From Struthio camelus (lineage: Eukaryota; Chordata; Aves; Struthioniformes; Struthionidae), in NCBI RefSeq assembly GCF_040807025.1, contig NC_090942.1, positions 194,860,247-194,924,246 of the forward strand: 64,000 bases of DNA, given 5' to 3'. Every line of letters starts with the position of its first letter. Positions within the stretch are counted from its first letter, which is position 1. The notes under the pieces were generated by a model. The model searched no databases, was not told the DNA's origin, and worked only from the letters and a program-made list of their open reading frames with translations. A program made the translations under genes and the position numbers. This document shows, in pieces, positions 12,201 through 23,200 of this stretch.

Positions 12201-15001
12201 TCTTTAGCAGCCATTTAAAACAAATAAAATAGAACTGATTTCTGGCGTGACCAATAATAATGCAGGTGTTTTACATTGTTGCAGCTGTGCACCCATATTG
12301 AATTTAGCTTTTGTGCTGTATCTTCTGACTTCAAAACATCACTGCAGGCCAAGCAGTGATGTCAGCCTCCTCATGCTGACATTCAGAACTGTGAGATAAA
12401 GAAGGTCAGGGTAGGACCGCAAAAATTCATAATTGTATTATTAGTCCACACATGGAGATGAAGCAATAAACTAGTGTAAGATATTCAGAAATGAATGTCC
12501 GAATAAAATTGGATCTGGCAACCACCTTACCGTTCAGAAAAGCCTTCACTGAAGTTGTAATTGCTGCCTGTAGGTATATACACCCTATATGTGTCTTAAA
12601 ATAAAATTACATATATGTAATAAATTACCTTAAATTAATTCATAGACAAACAACTACAAAACTCACGTCCTAATAAGAATGTAGAGGCTTATCTTTAAGC
12701 ATTTTGTTGAAAAACATTGACTGAAGAATTTAATCTGAAGAATCAGTTGCTGAGCATGATGCTCCGACCCCAGGATGCGGTGCAATGTTTTCTGCTCAGG
12801 GAATTGGCATTGCTGTCCCCTTCCTTATACAAATTGAAGAGCAGAGTGGTAAAGCATTGACTCCAAGAGCCCTTGGATACTGGGCTGTCTGTTGTGTAAC
12901 ACAGGAGAGGTTTCTTGTGCTGTTGTCTTTTCATAATCACAAATAGCCTTTTTCTTAGAGAAGCTGACAATGTGGTTTGCAGAATGAAAAGTGGCACCCT
13001 CTTTGGTTAAAGGAAATGGTTAAAGTACTTAGGCACTTAGGCTTAGCAGCCGTTTGCAGGGTTTCTGTGAAGCACCTAATTGGAGGCAAAAGATGCTGGG
13101 GTGGAGCATCGTCAGTGCTCCAGTGAGGCCAATTGCCTGCAGGGGTGCAGGAGACTTGCCTCTCCTTGCACTGGCAAAAGATGAGGCAGCTTATGAATAC
13201 TCATGTATTTTTCAGGGTTTCTTTCTCGCAATTTCATTTCACTTCCCTTTTCACTTGTTCTTCTAATTTACTAATGTTTCTTACAAATACATTGTTTAGA
13301 GAAAGTAGCACAGATCTTCTGAACTGCATGCAATTTATAAAAACAGCAATAGCCCTTTTCACAACAAAGAAGTAGGATAGGCATCATTTATTATTGCAAA
13401 ATAAATTCATGTAGGTTATGAGAGTCACTCACCACTGCAACAGTTATTTAAAGGCTATGTACAGCATTTTGCCCTGCTTTACGCTGTCTGTGATTTGGAA
13501 TAACTTCCCTGAAGTTATTTCTCAGGGGAATGACAAAGAAACCAAAAGAAATTCTTAGTTTCTTTGAACTACTGAGACCTTTTCCTAACTAAAGGAAACA
13601 AATGATTCCCCTTCCGTGGCAAGGGTTATTGGATCCTTTGCTATTTCTGTACCTTTCTCCAATGCAGATTCTCACAAAAGATGCTGTTACTACCCAGGTT
13701 GATGGGGTGGTGTACTACAGGATCCACAGCGCTGTCAGTGCCGTTGCTAACGTCACTGATGTCCATTCAGCTACCTTCCTCTTGGCACAGACAACTCTGA
13801 GAAACGTTCTGGGTACAAAGAGCTTAGCTCAGCTCTTGGCAGGTCGGGAAGAGATTGCACAAAATATCCAGGTAAATTTAGCTCTTGATCACTGACAGAC
13901 ATGGAGATTTGTCGTTAGAAATGCTCTCTTTTTTTCTTTCATAGTGATAGCAAAAGTCATTTTTATGTCTTTCAATTATATATCTTGTTGCTTAAAGTAA
14001 GAAAGAATTGTTGTAAAGATATTTCCCCAGATTCTTGTAGAAGAGTTATTTCCTGTCAAAAAGCAATGGAAATGTTGAACTTAACCAGCAAAATGAATAA
14101 AGCACTGTAAGTAGTCTTTGCACAGAGATTGCTGCAAGCTCTGCAACAGTGAGTAATGAGAGAGAATCCTACTGTTTATAGGAAGCTCTACCTTTAGCTA
14201 ACCCCTGACCGGACTTTAAACTGGCATTAGAGAAGCCATAGGACAGCGCCCTTATAAATTCCCTAGGTACGGGAAAATCTTCAGTTACCCTCTCTGTCTC
14301 AGACACAAATGTCACTCAGCAAGAGATTCATAAGGAACTGGGCTGTAGTACCTGCCATACTCATGCCACCACTGATGTTTGTGCTCCAGGAGTGCTCCAT
14401 CTTTCTGGTGTGTAGATTTGCGCTCCACATTTCCATCTAAAAGGCAGGGTAAATCATACATTTTTCTTTCTGCTGTCACTGTTACTGTTGGTTTGTTTGT
14501 TTGTCTCTAAGACTATCCTTGATAGCACCACAGAGCAGTGGGGAATCAAAGTAGCTCGTGTGGAAATCAAAGATGTCAGGATTCCTGTGGCAATGCAGAG
14601 GGCAATGGCAGCTGAAGCAGAGGCTGCACGAGAGGCAAGAGCTAAGGTGAGGCCCACTGCAATGTTTCCCCCCCCAGCTGCAACGTCCCGCATCTTTGTC
14701 TTGTGCATCCAAGTGCATATTTATTTCCTTCCCATTCTAAAGGTGTCTCTTCTCCTCTGTTGAGCATCACAGTGTCATTTCCCTTTCTCTTACTCTGCAG
14801 GTTGTGGCAGCAGAAGGAGAAATGAATGCTTCTAAAGCCCTCAAGCAGGCCTCCATGGTGCTGACCGAGTCTCCAGCGGGTCTTCAGCTGCGCTACCTGC
14901 AAACATTAACTACGCTGGCAGCAGAGAATAATTCCACCATTGTCTTCCCTCTCCCTATAAATATGCTTGAGGCCTTGGCGCAGAAAAATAGAGGAGGATA
15001 A
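6210..15001 (+). CDS. STOML3: Stomatin-like protein 3 (STOML3-type), seven coding exons
   Basis: Coding exons: 6210-6261, 9756-9859, 10706-10778, 12110-12192, 13668-13871, 14512-14646 and 14801-15001. All have AG/GT borders and matching phases and give about 283 residues; mammalian STOML3 has about 290. The start is the ATG at 6210 ([12 protein letters not shown]), followed by a spliced junction into [11 protein letters not shown]. Residues about 28-51 form the membrane hairpin, with the stomatin Pro (FPVSIW, residue 44) and the palmitoylation-type Cys27. The SPFH/PHB domain follows ([58 protein letters not shown]), then the coiled-coil [15 protein letters not shown] and the C-terminal [16 protein letters not shown]. 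The segments TVTC.IPPQE and [15 protein letters not shown] favour STOML3 over STOM. The family makes oligomeric, cholesterol-binding scaffolds on the inner membrane face; mammalian STOML3 tunes mechanosensitive channels in sensory neurons. Arg of the family motif RLGRI is Cys67 here. It is convergent with the C4 gene. Confidence 0.93.
6262..9755. other. STOML3-like intron 1 (about 3.5 kb)
   Basis: This intron separates the short first coding exon from the membrane-hairpin exon. It holds a two-copy 42-base tandem repeat at 7715-7798. The remaining open frames are unrecognised and have no splice or homology support. Confidence 0.8.
7715..7798. repeat. Two-copy 42-base tandem repeat in STOML3-like intron 1
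   Basis: Units 7715-7756 and 7757-7798 differ by only about one base near the end of each unit (CAGTCT versus CAGCCT). Each carries CTGCTGTACTTCAGGTACC, so the tract is rich in CTGC and PstI/KpnI-like palindromes. It is open on the minus strand (repeating VQQVQAV), which is a by-product of a unit length divisible by three. Confidence 0.9.
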
Positions 15002-16657
15002 GCACTGTTCTACTCAAGTTCCTTGCGCAGAGAGATTTGCTTCCCAGGAAGCAAGAGTTTCCAGGATACCCGAATTAAATGAGATAGCATGCTTTGATCC
15101 TCTGTATCAAAAAAAAGTAAAAATAGTTCAATTATAGCCACACATAGCTCTCACATTAGGAAACTGCGTTTGAGCACAGAAAGCTGCAAAATTGACACAT
15201 CAAGCAGTTTCAGCGCACACTTATCTCCAGGTGAAATGGCGGACAGTATGTAAAAGGCATGTTGGACTAACATGAAATTGGCATGATATTTTCACCCCAT
15301 TTTACAAATTTGTGGATGAAATAATAGACCAGTGATTTATCTCCTATCAAGAACCTATGAGCTCTTGATTAGCTCATAAACCTACTCCACACAGGAGAAG
15401 GGTGAGATGTTGCCGTTTAACTCAAGCCCTGTAAAGTGGAAAGAAGGATTTGTCCCCCAACCTTAGAGAGAGTATTCCAGAACTACTAATAGAATTACTA
15501 GATAATTTGTATGTGGCTGGAACAGCCAATTCTTCATCTTATATAAGTAATAATTAACAGTTGCTTTACTGGCCTCAGTGGAATTTTGCTTAGGTAAAAA
15601 TATTACAAGAATCAAGATTTTGATTTGTATGCTCTTTGCCATATCACTGAAATTTCTATCAGCTCTGTCATAAAAGGAGGAGAATATATGTCTGTCTATT
15701 ACAGCCACATTTCTTAAACTTTTGAAAGCTGAGCCAACCTTGAGGGAAATGAGTTGCTGTTATGTTAATTTAAGTATCTATCTTTCCTCCCACAGAAGGT
15801 TTCTTATCGTCCCTTGCAGATATCATAAAATGGTGGTACAGCTTCTCATAGCATGAGCCTTCTGCACCCTTCACCTGCGCTATGCCTGGCAGTTGAGTAG
15901 GGAATGCTGCTAATATCAGAGTTTAGCTATTGGTGGTATCTGAGTTCACAGCCTTCAAAAATGGCTGGACAGCTCACATTTCAGACACGCTGATGGGTTG
16001 CCTGCAAATGAATCTGCAGGCTCTTGTGGTGTTGCTGTTCTAGTAGGCACTGTGCATATCTCATCCACTCATGCCTCACCACTGTCCCTTGCTATCCAGT
16101 AGGGTCATCTGAGTCCAAATTAGCCAGATTAACATTGATCTCCCCGTTCTGATATTGCTGGCACAGGCCTGTATTGACTGCACACACAAGCAGTCCAGGT
16201 GGCAAATTTGTGGACTTGGTGGCCACTGGCAGGAAGACAGTGGTGTGAGCATCTCAGGATGGTAACCTGTTCCACCAACACAGCTTGTCCCTGCAGCTCT
16301 TCTCTGCCTCAAGTATGACCATCTGAAACAGGATAGGACTGCAAGTAAAACCTACGTTCACTTGTCATTCTACTTATCAGTGTTTTCAATACATTTTTTT
16401 TTTAAAGGATACTGCTATCCTAAGAGAAGAAAGATTTTGAGTTTTGTGGTTGTTTTTTGTTATCATCTTAGTATGTGATTTGCGGAAGTCTTTATAACCA
16501 TGGCAACAAAACTTCCCACCTGCTTCTGTTGACAAATGTTACATCTCCATTACAGTTCTCTGCATACTCACAGAAGCAGCAGTGCTTTTGGGCACACAGA
16601 TTTGCTTCAATTTTTTAAAGTAATGCAAATTACTTGAATTCTAAAACAAACAAACAA
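15002..16657. other. 3' region of the STOML3-like gene and intergenic sequence
   Basis: This stretch begins right after the STOML3 stop codon and runs to the 5' truncation point of CR1 copy 2. No canonical AATAAA lies close to the stop; an ATTAAA variant at about 15075 is a possible polyadenylation signal. I recognised no gene or repeat in the remainder. Confidence 0.5.
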
Positions 16658-19600
16658 TGACCATGGGACCCTGTCTGAAGATCAACAGCTGATGGGGAGA
16701 GATGGGATCCACCTTACCAAGCGGGGCACGCGTGTCTTTGCCAACAGATTGGCCAGCCTGGTAAGGAGGGCTTTAAACTAGGCAGATGGGGGAAGGGGAG
16801 TGGTATAGGGACAGGGTAGTCAGTAAAACACCGCTCAAGTCAGGATGCCTCCAGCGGGTGCATGCAGCCAGGGGAGACAGCATGCAACATGGCTGTGGAG
16901 GATCCTCTTGCACCTCTCCTGGGAAGCCTGCGTGCTTGACTGGCTCTCTGAAATGCCTGTATACCAATGCGCGCAGCATGGGGAATAAGCAGGAAGAATT
17001 AGAGATCTGTGTGCGGTCGCAGGGCCATGATCTATCTCATTGCAGTGACAGAGACATGGTGGGGTAGTTCACATGACTGGGATGCTGTCATGGATGGCTA
17101 TGTGCTTTTTAGGAAAGACAGGCCAGGAAGGCGAGGTGGTGGTGTTGCTCTTTATGTGAGGGAGCAGCTAGAATGTATGGAGCTCTGCCTCGGGGTGGAT
17201 GAAGAGCAAGTTGAGAGCCTATGGGTAAGGATTAACGGGCAGGCTAACATGGGTGACACTGTTGTGGGGGGTTTACTACAGGCCACCTGATCAGGAAGGG
17301 TGGTCGAAGAGTCCTTCTACAGACAGCTGGAAGTAGCCTCACGATCACAGGCCCTGGTTCTCATGGGAGACTTCAACCACCCTGACATCTGTTGGCAAGA
17401 CAGCACAGCTAGGCACAAACAGTCAAAGAGGTTCCTGCAAAGCATTGATGATAATTTCTTGACTCAGGTGGTGGAGACGCCAACGAGGAGAGGTGCAATG
17501 CTAGACCTTGTACTAACGAACCAAGAAGGTCTAGTTGGAGAGGTGAAGGTTGGGGGCAGCCTTGGCTGCAGTGACCACGAGATGGTGGAGTTCAGGATCC
17601 TACGAGGAGGGAGCAGGGCAATGAGTAGGATTGCAACGCTGGACTTCAGGAGAGCTGACTTTGGCCTCTTCAGGGACCTACTTGGATGAATCTCCTGGGG
17701 TAGGGCCCTAGAAGGAAGAGGGATCCAGGAGAGCTGGTTAATATTCAAGCGTCACTTCCTCCAGGCTCAAGAGCAGTGCATCCCTCTGAGGAAGAAGTCC
17801 AGCAAAGCAGGCAGGAGACCTGCATGGAGGAGCAAGGAACTCCTGGCCAAACTCCAACAGAAGAAGGAAGTACACAGAATGTGGCAAAGGGGACAGGCCA
17901 CTCGGGAGGAATACAGGGACATTGTCAGAGCGTGCAGGGATGCGACGAGGAACGCTAAGGCCCAGTTGGAATTAAATCTGGCAAGGGATGTCAAGGACAA
18001 CAAGAAGGCCTTCTTCAAATACATCAGTAGCAAAAGGAGGACGAGGGAAAACGTGGGCCCGCTGCTGAATGGGGCGGGTGCCCTGGTGACGAAGGATACA
18101 GAGAAGGCAGAGTTACTGAATACCTGCTTTGCTTCCGTCTTTACTGCTAAGACCAGCCCTCAGGAATCCGTGGCCCTGGAGATGAGAGAGGAAGGCTGGA
18201 GAAAGGAAGACTCTCCCTTGGTGGAGGAGGATCAGGTTAGAGATCTTTTGTCCAAACTTGACATCCATAAATCCATGGGCCCTGACGGGATGCATCCGCG
18301 AGTGCTGAGAGAGCTGGCGGATGTTATCGCTAGGCCACGCTCCATCATCTTGGAAAGGTCCTGGAGATCAGGAGAGGTGCCTGAGGACTTGGAAGAAAGC
18401 CAATGTCACCCCAGTCTTCCAAAAGGGCAAGAAGGAGGAGCCAGGAAACTACAGGCCTGTCAGCCTCACCTCCATCCCGGGAAAGGTGATGGAACAGCTC
18501 CTCCTGGAGGTCATCACTAAGCATCTGGAGGACAAGAAGGGGATCAGGAGTAGTCAGCATGGATTCACCAAAGGGAAATCATGCTTGACCAATCTGATAG
18601 CCTTCTATGACGGGAATGACTGGCTGGGTAGAGGAGGGGAGAGCAGTGGATGTTGTTGACCTGGACTTCAGCAAGGCTTTTGACACTGTCTCCCATCACA
18701 TCCTCCTAGGTAAGCTCAGGAAGCGTGGGCTAGATGAGTGGACGGTGAGGTGGCTTGAGAACTGGCTGGATGGCCGAGCTCCGAGGGTTGTGGTCAGTGG
18801 CGCAGAGTCAAGTTGGAGGCCTGTGGCTAGCGGTGTCCCCCAGGGGTCAGTCCTGGGTCCAGTCTTGTTCAATGTGTTCATCAGTGACCTGGAGGAAGGG
18901 ACAGAGTGCACCCTCAGCAAGTTTGCTGATGATACTAAACTGGGGGGAGAGGCTGACACACCAGAAGACTGTGCTGCCATTCAGAGGGACCTGGAGAGGC
19001 TGGAGAGGTGGGTGGAGAGGAACCTCCTGAAGTTCAACAAAGGCAAGTGCAAGGTCCTGCACCTAGGCAGGAATAATCCCATGCACCAGTTCAGGCTGGG
19101 GGTTGACCTGCTGGAAAGCAGCTCTGCAGAGAAGGACCTGGGAGTGCTGGTGGACAACAAGTTAAGCTGAGCCAGCAGTGTGCCCTGGTGGCCAAGAAGG
19201 CCGATGGTCTCCTGGGGTGCATGAGGCAGAGTGTTGCCAGCAGGTGGAGGGAGGTGATCCTGCCCCTCTACTCAGCCCTTGCAGGGGGGAGGCCTCACCT
19301 GGAGTGCGGTGTCCAGTTCTGGGCTCCCCAGTACAAGAGAGACATGGCCCTACTGGAGAGAGTCCAGCGGAGGGCTACCAAGATGATTAGAGGGCTGGAG
19401 CACCTCTCCTCTGAAGAAAGACTGCAAGAGCTGGGCCTGTTGAGCCTGGAGAAGAGAAGACTGAGAGGGGATCTCATCAATGTGTACAAATATCTGAAGG
19501 GAGGGTGTCAAGAGGATGGGGCCAGACTCTTCTCCCGTGGTGCCCAGCGACAGGATGAGATGCAACAGGCACAAACTGAAGCACAGGAAGTTCCATCCGA

Positions 19601-19818
19601 ACATGAGGAAAAACTTCTTCACTGTGAGAGTGACAGAGCATTGGAACAGGTTGCCCTGAGGGAGGTCGTGAAGTCTCCTTCCCTGGAGATATTCAAAACC
19701 CGTCTGGATGCGATCCTGGGCAACGTGCTCTAGAGGACCCTGCTTGAGCAGGGAGGTTGGACTAGATGATCTCCAGAGGTCCCTTCCACCCTGGGCCATT
19801 CTGCGATGCTGTGATGTA
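16658..19818 (+). mobile_element. CR1 LINE retrotransposon, copy 2, 5'-truncated and inactivated
   Basis: Plus-strand CR1 copy, inverted relative to copy 1. It enters at GACCATGGGACCCTGTCTG, about 100-170 bases further inside ORF1 than copy 1. The endonuclease (about 16950-17690) and reverse transcriptase (about 17880-19170, FADDTK at about 18920) follow, and it ends in ATTCTGCGATGCTGTGATG at about 19798-19818. It carries the same frameshifts and TGA as copy 1. Peptides from the endonuclease region are identical between the copies (129 of 129 and 93 of 93 residues in two blocks). Over the last 250-300 bases they differ at many positions. It lies between the convergent 3' ends of the STOML3-like and C4 genes. 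Confidence 0.96.
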
Positions 19819-19855
19819 CTTGATAAGCCCACAAATGGCCAGTATTCTTTCTGAC

Positions 19856-20074
19856 CTGTGCAAAATTCTTAGCTTCTAATGAGGTAATGGCTGAGGCAGT
19901 TACGAAAACATTGTGCTTGCAGATCTGATTAAAAACACTCTTTTTCACTTCATCTCTCACAGCATGATTGCATTGTTGAGTAATAGTCAGGGAGACAGGA
20001 ATTCCTGCTCTCTCTCCATCAGTGGCGGGGACAATAAGCACAATAACTAGTAGAATAACTGCAATTTTTGACAT
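19856..20074 (-). other. Unassigned open frame with signal-peptide-like start, downstream of C4
   Basis: The minus-strand frame opens with MSKIAVILLVIVLIVPATDG, a basic start, a 14-residue hydrophobic core and small residues that would suit signal-peptidase cleavage. A further in-frame ATG lies upstream at 20095. About 50 polar residues with two cysteines (QQCNHAV, NQICKHN) follow, ending at a possible donor, CAG|GTCAGA, at 19856/19855. Beyond that the frame runs into CR1 sequence. It lies about 200 bases past the C4 stop on the same strand, so it could be C4 3' UTR, the first exon of a small secreted-protein gene cut by the CR1 insertion, or chance. I recognise no family. Confidence 0.25.
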
Positions 20075-20242
20075 ATTATCCACGTACATATACATCTACA
20101 GGAAGATATTCCATTCAAAGGTATGCCTGTAAGAGATAGAAAGCAACAAAAGCAGCTCTGCCATGTTTCAGATGCCTCTGTCATCTACAGGCTGTGCAAG
20201 AAAAGCAGAAGGAGCTGAGTTGTAGTAATGCCTATTGAATTT

Positions 20243-20255
20243 GGGGGGGGGGGGG
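20243..20255. repeat. G homopolymer (C-run on the C4 transcript strand)
   Basis: About 13 consecutive G on the plus strand, just downstream of the C4 stop codon. It would be a C-run in the C4 3' UTR and is prone to sequencing length error. Confidence 0.85.
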
Positions 20256-20268
20256 CAGCGTAAATCTT

Positions 20269-23200
20269 TCAAAACTGGCACAGGGAGTCATGTGTGTTCA
20301 GAAAGTCCTGCAGCTGGGCACAGGCTTGCCGCTGAAGGGTGGCTTGGCACTTGTCGTCATCTGGAATTTTCTCCACCCAGGCTTGTGAATCAAGGAAGTA
20401 CTGTAGCCTAAGTAAAAATGGGAAAGGTAAAGGAGGCGATTTATTATTGAGCAACTGGCGAGCACAAGCCCCATGACGTCGTATCCCTCCATTGAGCTAT
20501 CTCTGAAGTCAAATAGTGCTATGCTGGCCAGGAAACCTGCATCTAGTTTCATCAGCAGGTTAACTGAGCTTGGAATAAAGTTTAGGAAAAGTCCGTGCCA
20601 AGTTGGGATAAGCCTAGGTGTACTTGTGTTTGGGGGGTGATGCTAAGCAAGTTTGGTTTAAGTTTCTGTTAGAATTCTGTGGAACATCAGAAAAATCCCC
20701 AATGAACACCGGTGGCACACAGTGAAGGGGCATTTTTTTTCGGCAGAACATGTCAAAATGTTGCCTAATTTTTCAAAATGTTACCTAATTTTTTGTGATG
20801 AGAAGCCATGCAGCTTCTGGCATTTTATAACTGGACTGGAGAAGGCTTCAGAGGTTACACCTCTGTTGGGAAAGTCTTCAGGACCTTAGCAGACATCTGC
20901 TGAAGCAGTCCTCCTAACTTACATGCTTGCATCATTTTTATACAGGAGTGGACAGAGAGGACCCTTGAGGGTTCCTGAAAGCGATGCTATAGAAATGGTC
21001 TCCCTCCTAGAAGCTTTCAAAGGCACTATCTTTCTGCCCTTCTGTACAGAGAAATTAGACATTTAAGATGTATTCCTCACTGATACTTAATACAGGCAGA
21101 CTAAAATTTCCCTTAGGTAAATTCCCTTTTTTTTCTTTAGAATGACAGTGAGAAATTAGAAGAATGCGTTATACACATAGATGGTATGACAGAAGCTTTG
21201 AGAGCTGTTCTTAGACATAGGCCCACGCATTTCTTTTGCAAATGCGCAAATTGTGCAAGGCATTCAGGGTAGCTGGAACAGTGCAGAACTTCCCCCTTCT
21301 CCTTTTCTGGCTGTGAATTTTTAACCCAGTAAAGCAAGGGCCAGATTTTGATGCTGATAAGTGTGGGAACCAGGCTCTGCACACACATGGGTGTGCTAAT
21401 AGCTTGGATAGCCATGCTATTCCCCACAGAGGAAGGGCAGCTACCCTTTTACCTGTGGTGAGCCTTTGCACAGCAGTACTCTGTGCATTTTAGTAAAGCC
21501 AGCAGAATCAGTCCCCAAGATTTTTGGCCCTCCCTTTGCTTTCTGGAGGCATTACAATAATTTGAGTACCCTTTGGATACACTAGGTTTGACAGCAGCCA
21601 CAGCTCGGAAAATGTTGCACTTACCTGTTGTTGTAGTCAACTGTTCGTCCATCTTTTCCCATGAGAAGGTACCGTTTGCCATCTTCCATGTTTAACTTGC
21701 AAGTGGAGCGCTTTATGAACTGTCGATGGGCACCCACATAGACGCTTTCATCTTCAGCTGTTGCATGAAAAGAGAAAACTCCATAAACACCTTTTCTAAT
21801 AAAGAGTAGGATCATAGCCCACAGGACACAACTCCATGTGATCTTGTACGATACTGTTAGTCCAAGGTAATATTTCACTCAAGAGTTGCTGCTTGACATG
21901 GGAGTAAATGGCCATCCTGTGGTAGGATATAATGCCCTTAACATTACCTATCTAAAAAATAAGTCTTTTTTGTCTTAGCTGGTTGTCTTGGCCTCCTCAA
22001 TAGCTACTGGAGGAAGAATCCCATGTAAAGCACAAGGCACTGGAAAACCAGAGCAGTATGACAGACGCTTCAAATAGAAAAGAGATTTCCTTGTCCTTGC
22101 CATCCTGCTAACTAGCTTCCCAACTACTGATTGTTACCGGAGAACTAACAGTGCTCCATTCCCTAACAAACATGATACTTCTTGCTATTTGAGCTGAGCA
22201 GCTGCAAGACTTTGTAGTTTTTAGTACCACAAAAGTGTGATGTCCTCAGCAATTCTTTATTAAGCCAATAAACACAGAACTGTTTGCAATAGAGATTTTT
22301 CATTCCTATGGAGTTTATTTAAATCTTAGACACTGAAAGAAAAGCCAAAGGGAAAGAAAATGCTATCTTATATTTCAGATTGCTCAAGCTTCTACTAGTC
22401 TTAAAAGCTGGCAAACTAAATTCAAACGTCTGGAGGCTCAGTAGTGCAGCAGGCAGTGTTAAAAATTCATTCCCCATAGAGCTCCTGACCTGAGCTTTGC
22501 TGATTTACCCTGTATGGCATTCCCTCCAAGCTGATATTTAGGACATGTGCTTGGTGATCTCCATATGGAGATAATTTAGGAGATTCTAGTCTGTATTCTG
22601 GCCCAGAAGATTACTAACCCAGAAAGAGCGTTTGAATTAGAGCTGCATGGCCTTTTACAGAAACGGCCATCCAAAGGCAGAAGAGGAGGATGCTCAGATA
22701 GTGTAGTGACCTGCAAGCTGGAAAGATGCTTATTTATCAGGAAAACACAGGTCATAAAGATACCGCATTATTTTGACAAAGTACAAAAAATAAATCCATT
22801 TACTGCTAGATTGCAAAGTAAATTAAAAACAGGCAAATAACATCAATATGTTAACTTCTTACACTTTTTTCTAAATATAATGCAAAATGCCATACATAAC
22901 CGTAGTGCCAAATTCAACATTAAACCAGCTCAAATTGCATGTAAGGCACTGCAGTCACCTATCAGCTAACAGAGGCTTGTGCACCCTCTGCTCTCTAAAG
23001 TATTATATGAATTTTGAAATTGAAAATAAAATCCTAAGAGAAAAATGAAATCCTAATGTTTGAATACTTTAATGCTAATAAGACTTCAGAGAGTTTGAGG
23101 TAGAGTGCAAAGCTGCAAAACCCAGCACTAAGAATTCCTAGAATCTAAGAATTTAACTCTTAGTTAAAACTTACATTAATTTTACATATGATACTCAGAG

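Noticed and set aside
14454-14718. Minus-strand frames over STOML3 exon 6
   Set aside because: Antisense shadows of the coding exon; the repetitive Ala codons open the other strand.
6210-15001. STOM (erythrocyte band 7.2b) as the identity of the plus-strand gene
   Set aside because: The segments [23 protein letters not shown] and [12 protein letters not shown] fit STOML3 as I recall it better than STOM. A third sauropsid stomatin paralogue remains possible.
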